Below the pieces are notes generated by a model. It saw only the letters and a program-made list of their open reading frames with translations, was not told the DNA's origin and ran no database searches. A DNA stretch of 64,000 nt, taken from positions 62,001 to 126,000 of the forward strand of contig NZ_MSQD01000004.1 in the NCBI RefSeq assembly GCF_002102475.1, given 5' to 3'. Of this stretch, positions 53,510 through 61,031 are shown piece by piece. Source of the stretch: Thermoanaerobacterium sp. PSU-2. Its GTDB lineage: Bacteria; Bacillota; Thermoanaerobacteria; Thermoanaerobacterales; Thermoanaerobacteraceae. The first letter of the stretch is position 1; every line of letters begins with the position of its first letter. Both the position numbers and the translations under genes were made by a program.

Positions 53510-53950
53510 ATGAAGAAGGTTTATGCCAAGGAAGAAGTTTGCGTTGGATGCAAACTTTGCGAGGTATACTGTATAACATCCCACTCCAAGTATAAAGATG
53601 TTTTGAAGGCATACAAACTCGACAGCAACCGTCCAGCTCCAAGAATCGTTGTAGAAGAAAATCGTCCATTATCCTTCTCGCTGCAATGCAGACACTGTGA
53701 TGATGCTCCATGTGTAAAGGCTTGTATAACAGGTGCAATGCAAAAAGATCCTGTAACAGGTGCTGTAACTTGCGATACCGATAAGTGTGTAGGATGCTGG
53801 ACATGTGTCCTCGTTTGTGGATTTGGAGCAATCGTAAGAGACACAAACAATAAAATTGCTTCAAAGTGCGATCTGTGTGCAGAAGCTGGTGAGCCTGCCT
53901 GTGTAAAAAACTGTCCTAACGAAGCTCTCGTCTATGAAGGAGGTATATAG
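53510..53950 (+). CDS. Four-cluster ferredoxin-like electron-transfer subunit
   Basis: 146-residue iron-sulfur protein with four Cys groups for [4Fe-4S] clusters (CVGCKLCEVYC; CRHCDDAPCVKAC; CVGCWTCVLVC; CDLC...ACVKNCP), HycB/DmsB-like. It probably carries electrons between the flavoprotein encoded next and the glutamate synthase core. The ATG at 53510 has AAAGGA upstream; 53492 is an alternative. It ends directly before the next start (gap of 0). Confidence 0.88.
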   Translation: MKKVYAKEEVCVGCKLCEVYCITSHSKYKDVLKAYKLDSNRPAPRIVVEENRPLSFSLQCRHCDDAPCVKACITGAMQKDPVTGAVTCDTDKCVGCWTCVLVCGFGAIVRDTNNKIASKCDLCAEAGEPACVKNCPNEALVYEGGI

Positions 53951-55216
53951 ATGAATATAGTAATAATCGGAAACTCCGCTGCAATGGTTGGAGCAGTGGA
54001 AGCCATCAGAAAGTACGACAAAACGTCAAATATAACCGTCATATCTGATGAAAAATACCACGTGTATTCCAGACCTTTAATATCGTACTACCTTGCAGGG
54101 ACAGTTACAGAAGAAAAAATGACATACAGAGACAAGGACTTTTACCAAAAAAACAATGTGAAAGCCATTTTTGGTGTAAAAGCAGTATCTATTGATGAAA
54201 ACAAGAAAAATGTCATGCTTGAAAATGGCGATTCTGTATCGTACGATAAACTGCTTATAGCAACAGGTGGCAAGCCATTCGTCCCTCCGATAAACGGCCT
54301 TGAAAAGAAAAACATCCAGACATTTATAAAACTTGACGAAGCAAAAAGCTTAAAATCAAATATCAGGCCAAACTCAAAAGTAGTCATCGTCGGAGGCGGA
54401 CTTATAGGGTTCAAAGCCGCAGAAGGACTTCATGAATTAGGAGCAGATGTCACCATCGTTGAGCTTGCCGACAGGATTTTAAGCACTATCCTTGATAATG
54501 AATCCGCATCTATAGTAACAAAAAGGCTTACAAACGACGGTATAAAGATTAAGTTAAATACAACAGTAGATGAAATTATAGGTGACGACTATGTAAAAGA
54601 AGTACATTTGAAAAATGGTGAAACATTGCCTGCCGACCATCTAATATTTGCAATAGGCGTAACTCCAAATACAGATGTTGCAAAAGGAACATCCATAAAA
54701 GTCAATCGCGGTATATTGGTAGATAAACATATGAAGACTAACCTTGACGATGTATACGCTGCTGGAGATGTGGCTGAAGGATACGATATGCTTATCGATT
54801 CAAACAGAGTCGTGCCTATATGGCCCAGTGCCTACATGCAAGGAGAGATTGCTGGTTTAAACATGGTAGGCATTGAAAGTACCACAAAAGGTACATTCCC
54901 AATGAATTCCATAGGCTACAAAGATACTTACATCATTACAGCCGGAATCATAAATCCTCCAGATAGCTCTTATGATGTGATAACAAAAGCTGATTATGAC
55001 AAAAACTCTTATAAAAAAATTGTGCTTAAAGGTAACAATATTGTAGGCTTCATACTGATAAACGATGTTGATAGAGCAGGAATATATACAGGACTAATAA
55101 GAGACAGAATAGATGTTTCCCCATTTAAAGATCATCTTATGAAAGATGATTTCGGATACGTGTATTTCCCTAAAGACTTACGTAAATCCAAAATGTTGGA
55201 TCTGGAGGTGCATTAA
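53951..55216 (+). CDS. FAD-dependent NAD(P)H oxidoreductase of the glutamate synthase operon
   Basis: 421-residue pyridine nucleotide-disulfide oxidoreductase-like flavoprotein. FAD site IVIIGNSAAMVGAVEAIRKYD (the usual second Gly replaced by Asn), NAD(P) site VVIVGGGLIGFKAAEGLHELG, and FAD site 2 VYAAGDVAEGYD. No redox-active CxxxxC. Similar to NADH:rubredoxin or nitrite reductase-like oxidases. In this operon it likely feeds electrons from NAD(P)H into the iron-sulfur subunit. Confidence 0.9.
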   Translation: MNIVIIGNSAAMVGAVEAIRKYDKTSNITVISDEKYHVYSRPLISYYLAGTVTEEKMTYRDKDFYQKNNVKAIFGVKAVSIDENKKNVMLENGDSVSYDKLLIATGGKPFVPPINGLEKKNIQTFIKLDEAKSLKSNIRPNSKVVIVGGGLIGFKAAEGLHELGADVTIVELADRILSTILDNESASIVTKRLTNDGIKIKLNTTVDEIIGDDYVKEVHLKNGETLPADHLIFAIGVTPNTDVAKGTSIKVNRGILVDKHMKTNLDDVYAAGDVAEGYDMLIDSNRVVPIWPSAYMQGEIAGLNMVGIESTTKGTFPMNSIGYKDTYIITAGIINPPDSSYDVITKADYDKNSYKKIVLKGNNIVGFILINDVDRAGIYTGLIRDRIDVSPFKDHLMKDDFGYVYFPKDLRKSKMLDLEVH

Positions 55217-55217
55217 T

Positions 55218-55949
55218 GTGAAGACAATCGATGCAAAAGACATGCATTATAAAGATTTAAACGAAATGATAAAAGAATTAGTCAATTCAGGAGAAGATGT
55301 GATAAATTTAAAAAATGTGAACGGACAAAGGTATATAGGAGATAACTTGAATGGCAATACCAAAATAAATATAGAAGGTACGCCAGGAAATGACTTAGCT
55401 GCATTTATGGACGGATTGACTATTGAAGTGTTTGGCAATGGTCAAGACGCCATTGGAAACACCATGAACGATGGAAGCATAATAGTCCACGGTCATGTTG
55501 GAGATGTTGTTGGATACGGTATGAGAGGCGGCTCCATGTATATAAAAAGCGATGCCGGATACAGAGTAGGTATCCACATGAAACAGTACAACGACAAAGT
55601 TCCAGTAGTTGTAATAGGTGGAACGCCTGGAGACTTCTTCGGTGAATACATGGCAGGTGGATGCATGATAGTGTTAAATTTAAGCAACAAGAAAGATATC
55701 GTCGGTGAATATTGCGGAACTGGAATGCACGGCGGTGTCATATATTTAAGGTGCAATGACGTAGAAGATTACAAACTTGGAAAAGAAGTCATAAAAGAAG
55801 AAGCAACAGAAGATGATTTAAAGGAAATAAGCAAATACATCAAAAACTTTTCATCGTATTTCAAGTACGACTACGATAAAATAATGAATCACAAGTTTAT
55901 AAAGCTTCATCCTGCAGGTCATAGGCCTTACGGAAAGCTGTATGCATAA
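55218..55949 (+). CDS. Glutamate synthase, GXGXG-domain (GltB3) subunit
   Basis: 243-residue right-handed beta-helix protein equal to the C-terminal domain of GltB. Repeats of the G-xx-G-x-G type: GDNLNGNTKINIEGTPGND, GNGQDAIGNTMNDGSIIVHGHVGDVVGYGMRGGSMYI, IGGTPGDFFGEYMAGG and GTGMHGGVIYLR. GTG 55218 follows GGAGGTGCATTAAT, two bases after the previous stop; a start at 55146 within the flavoprotein gene is unlikely. Structural subunit linking glutaminase and FMN sites. Confidence 0.9.
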   Translation: MKTIDAKDMHYKDLNEMIKELVNSGEDVINLKNVNGQRYIGDNLNGNTKINIEGTPGNDLAAFMDGLTIEVFGNGQDAIGNTMNDGSIIVHGHVGDVVGYGMRGGSMYIKSDAGYRVGIHMKQYNDKVPVVVIGGTPGDFFGEYMAGGCMIVLNLSNKKDIVGEYCGTGMHGGVIYLRCNDVEDYKLGKEVIKEEATEDDLKEISKYIKNFSSYFKYDYDKIMNHKFIKLHPAGHRPYGKLYA

Positions 55950-55951
55950 AT

Positions 55952-55988
55952 AAAACCCATAGGAAGAATAATCTTCCCTATGGGTTTT
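55952..55988. terminator. Bidirectional terminator between gltB3 and the ABC ATPase
   Basis: AAAACCCATAGG-AAGA pairs with TCTT-CCCTATGGGTTTT (one unpaired C), 4-nt loop. A and T runs on both sides serve both converging genes. Confidence 0.85.
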
Positions 55989-55994
55989 ATTGTT

Positions 55995-57110
55995 TTATCT
56001 ATTTAATATCGTCTGCTCTGTCTGCTTGTCAAACAGATGGAGTTTATTCGTATCAAGACCGATTTTGATTATATCGCCAGCTTTTGCTGTCGATCTTGGA
56101 TCAACTCTCGCTGTAAGCGGCTGTCCTTGTAAATCGAGGTAGAGATATGTTTCAGAACCCATAAGCTCTGTAACATCTACTTTAGTCTCAATCACGCTAT
56201 CTGGATATGCTTCAAGGAAAACTTCCTCGTCATGCAGATCTTCTGGCCTTATACCCAATACAACTTCTTTGCCTATATAGCTTTCATCTTTTAACCTCTT
56301 TACGATTCCATCTGGAACCACAACTTTAAAGCCTTTGAAAGATGCATAAACTTTTCCATTTTCACTTTCAAGCCTTGCATCTATGAAATTCATCTGTGGG
56401 CTCCCGATAAAACCTGCAACAAACAAATTATCAGGATGCTCATATATTACTTGTGGCTTATCTACCTGCTGTATGACGCCATCTTTCATGACGACTATTC
56501 TTGATCCCATCGTCATAGCCTCTGTCTGATCGTGTGTTACGTATATAAATGTCGTCTGCAATCTGTCGTGAAGCTTTGCAATCTCTGTTCTCATCTGAAC
56601 CCTAAGCTTTGCATCCAAGTTTGAAAGAGGCTCATCCATGAGGAACACCTTAGGATTACGAACTATAGCACGTCCTAAAGCAACCCTCTGCCTTTGTCCA
56701 CCTGACAATGCCTTTGGCTTTCTCTTTAAATAATCTTCTATGCCAAGTATCCTGGCTGCTTCCTTTACTTTTTGATCTATTTCTGCCCTTGGCACTTTTC
56801 TAAGCTTTAAGCCGAAAGCCATGTTGTCATAGACTGTCATGTGTGGGTACAGAGCATAATTCTGGAACACCATCGCTATATCTCTGTCCTTTGGCGGAAC
56901 ATCATTTACTAATTTTCCGTCAATATATAACTCTCCTTGACTTATCTCCTCAAGACCAGCAACCATCCTCAATGTAGTAGATTTACCGCATCCAGATGGT
57001 CCGACTAAGACTATAAATTCTTTGTCTTTAATCTCCAAGTTGAAATCTTTAACAGCCGTCACTCCACCCTGATATGTTTTGTATACATGCTTAAGAATAA
57101 CATCAGCCAT
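55995..57110 (-). CDS. MsmX/UgpC/MalK-type sugar ABC transporter ATPase
   Basis: 371-residue ATPase shared by carbohydrate importers in many Firmicutes. Walker A GPSGCGKSTTLRMV, Q-loop VFQNYALYPHMTVYDNMAFGLKLR, signature LSGGQRQRVALGRAIV, Walker B VFLMDEPLSNLDAKLR, H-loop YVTHDQTEAMTMG, and a C-terminal MalK-like regulatory/TOBE domain (GIRPEDLHDEEVF). It stands alone with no membrane or binding-protein genes, so it probably serves several importers as MsmX does in B. subtilis. A cre-like site lies upstream. Confidence 0.93.
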   Translation of the reverse strand: MADVILKHVYKTYQGGVTAVKDFNLEIKDKEFIVLVGPSGCGKSTTLRMVAGLEEISQGELYIDGKLVNDVPPKDRDIAMVFQNYALYPHMTVYDNMAFGLKLRKVPRAEIDQKVKEAARILGIEDYLKRKPKALSGGQRQRVALGRAIVRNPKVFLMDEPLSNLDAKLRVQMRTEIAKLHDRLQTTFIYVTHDQTEAMTMGSRIVVMKDGVIQQVDKPQVIYEHPDNLFVAGFIGSPQMNFIDARLESENGKVYASFKGFKVVVPDGIVKRLKDESYIGKEVVLGIRPEDLHDEEVFLEAYPDSVIETKVDVTELMGSETYLYLDLQGQPLTARVDPRSTAKAGDIIKIGLDTNKLHLFDKQTEQTILNR

Positions 57111-57131
57111 CTTTCGATATCCCCCTTAAAA

Positions 57132-57147
57132 TGGTAAACGTTTGATA
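57132..57147. promoter_or_regulatory. Candidate cre (CcpA) site upstream of the ABC ATPase
   Basis: TGGTAAACGTTTGATA resembles the catabolite-responsive element consensus (TGNAANCGNNNNCA-like, central CG). It lies just downstream of the promoter at 57153-57180, where CcpA would block elongation or open-complex escape. hprK in this window supports CcpA-type control. Match is partial. Confidence 0.45.
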
Positions 57148-57152
57148 CTTAT

Positions 57153-57180
57153 ATTATAATATTATTTTTCAGTATTTCAA
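57153..57180 (-). promoter_or_regulatory. Probable promoter of the ABC ATPase
   Basis: On the minus strand TTGAAA (57180-57175) and TATAAT (57158-57153) are 16 bp apart, 43 bp before the ATG at 57110. Confidence 0.55.
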
Positions 57181-57230
57181 ATATACAATACCTATGATAT
57201 TTACATCCTTTTTTTGTACATTATTAATCA

Positions 57231-57320
57231 TCATCCACTTTTTCTTAATCTGTCTAAATATCTAAACCACATATAAACAAATATTGAATCTATAGATACA
57301 ATTAAGATAAATTTAAGCAT
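57231..57320 (-). CDS. Putative 29-residue membrane miniprotein
   Basis: Small frame starting ATG at 57320 with GGGGGAT 4 bp upstream. It encodes a hydrophobic first half (LKFILIVSIDSIFVYMWF) and a basic tail (RYLDRLRKSG), typical of a single-pass small membrane protein. It follows the CBO0543-like membrane gene by 17 bp on the same strand and may be cotranscribed. No homologue is recognised; coding status rests on the ribosome-binding site and composition. Confidence 0.5.
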   Translation of the reverse strand: MLKFILIVSIDSIFVYMWFRYLDRLRKSG

Positions 57321-57337
57321 ATTTATCCCCCGTTTAA

Positions 57338-57793
57338 TTATCTTTCACTTCTCATCCACGGCGCCAACTTAAATATCGTAATCAAATTGCCTAAAGACAT
57401 CAATGCCAAAACGTCTATCGTAATGCTGTAAAAATAATGCCAATGTATATATTTAAGTGCTCCAGACAGCTTTAATGCGAACTCTAGCCCAAAAAACAAA
57501 GCAGTAGATACAAAGACATTTATAAGCCTCAACATTCTATTCTCCGGATAAGTCTGGGCGTATAATATGCCTATCGTAAATGGTGCGCCAAATGTAAAAA
57601 AGAATGATGAATTGAAAATCTTTAAAATGTCGTACCTAAAATCGTACAATTTTAAGTGAAACGCCATATTATCGATTATTAACTGACAGATAGCAGCTAA
57701 CAGTCCTGCCCATATCGTATACTTTATCTGTTTTAAATCAATAAGCAAGATGAAAATTACCCAAGATGCTATAAAAGTCATCAACCACTGCAT
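57338..57793 (-). CDS. CBO0543-like membrane protein
   Basis: 151-residue integral membrane protein with about four to five segments (WLMTFIASWVIFILLIDL; YTIWAGLLAAICQLIIDNMAF; FFFTFGAPFTIGILYA; INVFVSTALFFGLEFAL). It resembles the small Clostridial/Bacillus family named CBO0543, of unknown function. ATG 57793 follows AAGGGGTGAT and is preferred to 57817. Divergent from the lysA leader. Confidence 0.75.
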   Translation of the reverse strand: MQWLMTFIASWVIFILLIDLKQIKYTIWAGLLAAICQLIIDNMAFHLKLYDFRYDILKIFNSSFFFTFGAPFTIGILYAQTYPENRMLRLINVFVSTALFFGLEFALKLSGALKYIHWHYFYSITIDVLALMSLGNLITIFKLAPWMRSER

Positions 57794-57849
57794 AACATCA
57801 CCCCTTGAAAGTCTCATTATTGATTATTCCCTAAAGATTTATAAATATG

Positions 57850-57878
57850 TTGACACATTAAATTTTTAATGGTATCAT
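57850..57878 (+). promoter_or_regulatory. lysA promoter
   Basis: TTGACA (57850-57855) and TATCAT (57873-57878), 17-bp spacer, matching sigma-A. Transcription would start near 57885 and run through the riboswitch. Confidence 0.75.
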
Positions 57879-57900
57879 ATTAAAAAAAATAAATACTATG

Positions 57901-57927
57901 TACCTCATCTTCCTTGAAGGTGAGGTA
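57901..57927 (+). promoter_or_regulatory. 5-prime hairpin competing with riboswitch P1
   Basis: TACCTCATCTTC (57901-57912) pairs along 12 bp (one G-T) with GAAGGTGAGGTA (57916-57927), loop CTT. It consumes six of the seven bases of the 5-prime strand of P1 (57922-57928), so the hairpin and the aptamer exclude each other. It forms first during transcription. Could be a co-transcriptional folding gate. Confidence 0.65.
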
Positions 57928-58129
57928 GAGGAGCGGGGCATCAAGAGTAACATGCATTAGGCTTTAAGGAGTCGATGATTGCATGTGAAAGGGATAAATC
58001 CGCCGAAGCGTGTAGATACCTTAATATCTACATAGCTGGGCCTATGCATAAGATGTATAGGACTGTCACAAGTAGTTGACCCGGACTATTTGTGATGAGC
58101 TATCTCGCTAAGGGAAAGGAGGTATTTCT

Positions 58130-58165
58130 ATGTCTATTAAAGCACAGCTAAAGAAAATACCTTAG
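58130..58165 (+). CDS. Putative 11-codon leader ORF inside the lysA leader
   Basis: ATG at 58130 follows AAAGGAGGT (58115-58123) with an ideal 6-nt gap. The product is MSIKAQLKKIP, three lysines in eleven residues, ending TAG in the terminator 3-prime arm. A translating ribosome would cover the terminator 5-prime arm. It may be a true leader peptide sensing lysyl-tRNA or a by-product of the antiterminator sequence; not proven. Confidence 0.45.
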   Translation: MSIKAQLKKIP

Positions 58166-58175
58166 CTGTTTTTAT
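58144..58175 (+). terminator. Regulated terminator of the lysine riboswitch
   Basis: ACAGCTAA (58144-58151) pairs with TTAGCTGT (58162-58169), followed by TTTTATTTAT. It stands 52 bp before the lysA start codon and is the expression platform of the L-box. Confidence 0.85.
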
Positions 58176-58226
58176 TTATACATTGATTTTGATATTTTAA
58201 ATTAATAAAGTGATGGAGATGATTTT

Positions 58227-59564
58227 GTGTTTCAAAAGAACATGCGCATAAATTCAAAGGGTCATTTAGAAATTGCTGGGTGCGATACTGTAAAGATAGC
58301 AAAGCAATACGGTACTCCCCTTTACGTTATAGATGAAGAGCTATTAAGAGAAAATTGCCGTTCCTTCTACAACGGTTTTAAGAAAAATTATCCAGAAAAT
58401 GAAGTGATTTATGCCAGCAAGGCATTTATGACAACAGCCATATGTAAAATCATAGAAGAAGAAAATTTAGGGTTAGACGTAGTATCCGGAGGCGAACTCT
58501 ATACAGCGCTAAAAGCCGATTTTCCTGTTCAAAATATATACTTCCATGGCAACAACAAATCAATTGACGAGCTAACGATGGCATTGGAATACAACATAGG
58601 CTGCATCATAGTTGACAATTGGTTTGAACTCAATATGCTAAATGAACTGGCTTTAAAGATGGGCAAAAAACCCAATATATACTTAAGAATTTCACCTGGG
58701 GTAGAAGCCCATACCCACGAATACATTAAAACTGGTCAAATAGACTCTAAGTTTGGATTCCCTCTTTTTAACGGAGATGCCCTCGATGCAATAAAGTACG
58801 CCTTGACGCTGGATAATGTAAATCTAACTGGTTTACACTGCCATATAGGTTCACAGATTTTCAGCTACGATTCGTATAAGGCAGAAATAGATATAATGAT
58901 GAATTTCCTTAAAAAAGTAAAAGACACTACAGGTTGGGAAGTCGAAAATTTGGATTTAGGCGGCGGATTTGGAATAGCTTACGTCGAGGAAGATGACCCA
59001 CAACCTATAGAATTAATAGCAAGGGAGATAATGAAGACAGTTGAAGAATTTTCAAAGGAATTAAATATAAAAAGGCCCAACATAATCGTAGAGCCAGGCC
59101 GTTCTATAATTGGCAATGCAGGCACTACGCTTTACACTGTTGGAGCAATAAAAAACATCCCTGGCGTAAGAAAGTACGTCTCAGTTGACGGCGGAATGGC
59201 TGACAATATACGTACAGCTTTGTACGGTGCAAAATACAATGCAATTGTGGCCAACAAAGCTCGCAAAATAAACCTTGAGAAAGTTTCTATTGCAGGAAAA
59301 TGTTGTGAATCTGGTGACATGCTTATATGGGACATAGATTTACCACAGCTTGAAAGTGGCGATATAATAGCCGTAACGTGTACAGGCGCTTACAATTACT
59401 CAATGGCAAGCAATTACAACCGCCTCCCTCGACCTGCTGCTGTACTTCTAAATAACGGTGAATCAGATTTAATAGTAGCCAGAGAAACTTATGATGACTT
59501 AATCAAAAATGATATAATACCAGAGAGACTTTTAAGTGAAAAGAAAAAGATTATAAATTATTAA
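58227..59564 (+). CDS. lysA: Diaminopimelate decarboxylase
   Basis: 445-residue PLP enzyme (EC 4.1.1.20) making L-lysine from meso-diaminopimelate in the last step of lysine synthesis. Alanine racemase-like barrel with the PLP Lys in VIYASKAFMT, LDVVSGGELYTAL, ISPGVEAHTHEYIKTGQIDSKFG, HCHIGSQIF, DLGGGFGI and the C-terminal GKCCESGDMLI with catalytic Cys/Glu and CTGAYNYSMASNYN. GTG start with GGAGATGAT upstream. Controlled by the lysine riboswitch; monocistronic, ending in a terminator. Confidence 0.97.
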   Translation: MFQKNMRINSKGHLEIAGCDTVKIAKQYGTPLYVIDEELLRENCRSFYNGFKKNYPENEVIYASKAFMTTAICKIIEEENLGLDVVSGGELYTALKADFPVQNIYFHGNNKSIDELTMALEYNIGCIIVDNWFELNMLNELALKMGKKPNIYLRISPGVEAHTHEYIKTGQIDSKFGFPLFNGDALDAIKYALTLDNVNLTGLHCHIGSQIFSYDSYKAEIDIMMNFLKKVKDTTGWEVENLDLGGGFGIAYVEEDDPQPIELIAREIMKTVEEFSKELNIKRPNIIVEPGRSIIGNAGTTLYTVGAIKNIPGVRKYVSVDGGMADNIRTALYGAKYNAIVANKARKINLEKVSIAGKCCESGDMLIWDIDLPQLESGDIIAVTCTGAYNYSMASNYNRLPRPAAVLLNNGESDLIVARETYDDLIKNDIIPERLLSEKKKIINY

Positions 59565-59587
59565 AAGGAGCAAAATGCTCCTTTTAA
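59561..59587. terminator. Bidirectional terminator between lysA and rplY
   Basis: TTAAAAGGAGCA / TGCTCCTTTTAA, 12-bp perfect stem, 3-nt loop, serving both converging genes. Confidence 0.9.
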
Positions 59588-59602
59588 TTTTCTCAAATAT
59601 TC

Positions 59603-60199
59603 TTATTCACCCTCTGAAGCAGCTTCAGTAGACTCCTCTGCTACATCAGCATCCTTTGGAGCTACTATTGTCAATATAACCTCGTCAGAATCATCTACCT
59701 TCTCAACATTTTCAGGAACAACTACATCTTTTACAAGTATCGTATCTCCTATATCTAAATTAGATACATCTACTACAATCTCTTCTGGTATGTCTGTAGG
59801 CAGAGCCTCAACATTAAGCTCCCACTTCTGATGCTGTACTAAAAGGCCTTTGCTTTCAATAACGCCTACACCTTCAAATTTAAGCGGTACTGCTGCTTCA
59901 ACTTTCTCATTCATAGACACTCGCTGAAAATCTATATGTATCAGCTTTCCAGTCAATTCATCCTTTTGTTCATCTTTCAGTATTGCTTGATGCGTAGCAC
60001 CGTTAACTATCAAATTGAGGAGGACATTCCTGCCGTGTTTTTGTACTATTGTGCGAAGCTTACCGGTTTCGACAGCTAGCGGAATGCTCTCCATGCCTTT
60101 TCCGTACAGTATGGCAGGAATGTAGCCTTTTTCCTTCAGCTTGCGGGCCGCATTCTTACCCGGTGTTCTCAATACAGCTTCAAGTTCGACATTTTGCAT
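59603..60199 (-). CDS. rplY: 50S ribosomal protein L25/general stress protein Ctc
   Basis: 198-residue long form of bL25 (Ctc/TL5), which binds 5S rRNA. N-terminal L25 domain (RTPGKNAARKLKEKGYIPAILYGKG, LIHIDFQRVSMNEKVEAAVPL), a C-terminal beta domain (NVEALPTDIPEEIVVDVSNLDIGD) and an acidic tail. Start ATG with GAAGGAGGAGAG upstream. Monocistronic. Confidence 0.95.
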   Translation of the reverse strand: MQNVELEAVLRTPGKNAARKLKEKGYIPAILYGKGMESIPLAVETGKLRTIVQKHGRNVLLNLIVNGATHQAILKDEQKDELTGKLIHIDFQRVSMNEKVEAAVPLKFEGVGVIESKGLLVQHQKWELNVEALPTDIPEEIVVDVSNLDIGDTILVKDVVVPENVEKVDDSDEVILTIVAPKDADVAEESTEAASEGE

Positions 60200-60290
60200 T
60201 GTCTCTCCTCCTTCGTAATTATTTTGTTTAATTTTTAATTAATTATAGCACTACATAACAAAAATATCAAATTTCTGTCAGCAAATACGG

Positions 60291-60320
60291 TTGACTTATG
60301 TCTTTTAAAAAGGATATAAT
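60291..60320 (+). promoter_or_regulatory. tRNA-Arg promoter
   Basis: TTGACT (60291-60296) and TATAAT (60315-60320) with 18-bp spacer, 17 bp upstream of the tRNA. Confidence 0.7.
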
Positions 60321-60337
60321 GTAGTATGAAGTTTCGT

Positions 60338-60413
60338 GCGCCTGTAGCTCAGTGGATAGAGCGTTCGGCTCCGAACCGGGAGGTCGCAGGTTCGATTCCT
60401 GTCAGGCGCACCA
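60338..60413 (+). tRNA. tRNA-Arg (anticodon CCG)
   Basis: 76 nt with encoded CCA. Acceptor stem GCGCCTG / CAGGCGC, D arm GCTC-AGTGGATA-GAGC, anticodon arm TTCGG-CTCCGAA-CCGGG with anticodon CCG, variable loop AGGTC, T arm GCAGG-TTCGATT-CCTGT. Reads CGG codons. Its 3-prime end is followed by CCCACACTTTTCCCACAC and then hicBA. Confidence 0.97.
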
Positions 60414-60556
60414 GAATGCTTGAAAATACTGGATTTTAAGCAATATATGATTTTCATTTTTCTTTTATTCCCACACTTTTCCCACACTAAAAATAAAAAT
60501 TTAGATTAGAAACATAAAAAGATTGTCTTGGATTGTCATGAAATAAAGCACCCATT

Positions 60557-60973
60557 TTAGAGTGCTTTATTTCTATCTGTTATTTTTAATTGTTCTTTTA
60601 GTGCATATTGAAGTACTTGTGAAAAGTTTATGTTTGCATTTTCTGCTGCCTCATTTAACCATCGTGGGATTGTTACTGTTTTATTTACACTTTTATTGGC
60701 CATTTCATCACGAACAGGAGGCATGTAAACCTCGATAAGATTTACAAAAGCACCTTCAGGAACTTTTATCTTTTCTGGAGCTGTTGGTATTGGAATTGTT
60801 TCGTTATCCTCTTCCAAATTGTATATATAAAGCTCTAAAGCATCCTTAGCCATGTATAATGCTTCATCAAGTGTATCACCTTCAGTTATGCACCCTGGCA
60901 AATCTGGAAAAGTTACAGTATAACCGCCGTTTCCATCAGACTCAAATACAGCTGGGAAAATATATCTATCCAT
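60557..60973 (-). CDS. hicB: HicB-family antitoxin
   Basis: 138 residues. N-terminal HicB partial RNase H fold (YIFPAVFESDGNGGYTVTFPDLPGCITEGDTLDEALYMAKDALELYI) and a C-terminal ribbon-helix-helix DNA-binding part (NKTVTIPRWLNEAAENANINFSQVLQYALKEQL). It binds HicA and the promoter. Encoded after hicA on the same strand. RBS GGAGG before the ATG. Confidence 0.92.
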   Translation of the reverse strand: MDRYIFPAVFESDGNGGYTVTFPDLPGCITEGDTLDEALYMAKDALELYIYNLEEDNETIPIPTAPEKIKVPEGAFVNLIEVYMPPVRDEMANKSVNKTVTIPRWLNEAAENANINFSQVLQYALKEQLKITDRNKAL

Positions 60974-61031
60974 AACAAAACCTCCTTTTATATTTTTATT
61001 TTATGTTAGCCTTTTATGCAAACAGAATTTT

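Larger units (their letters stand above)
57886..58175 (+). promoter_or_regulatory. Lysine riboswitch (L-box) upstream of lysA
   Basis: Conserved L-box segments in order: GAGGTAGAGGAGC at 57922, AAGAGTA at 57943, GTGAAAGGGATAAATCCG near 57985, GCCGAAG at 58003, AGCTGGGCC near 58035, GGACTGTCAC near 58063 and TGATGAGCTATCTCGC at 58093. P1 is GAGGTAG (57922-57928) with CTATCTC (58100-58106). The expression platform ends in a terminator at 58144-58175. A competing antiterminator is possible: GCTAAG (58107-58112) and GGTATTT (58121-58127) match CTTAGC and AAATACC in the terminator 3-prime region. Lysine binding should favour termination and lower lysA expression. Confidence 0.92.

Noticed and set aside
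60305-60487. Minus-strand frame of 60 codons across the tRNA-Arg
   Set aside because: It reads antisense through the tRNA and gives the well-known artefact peptide of tRNA-Arg regions (DRNRTCDLPVRSR); not a gene.
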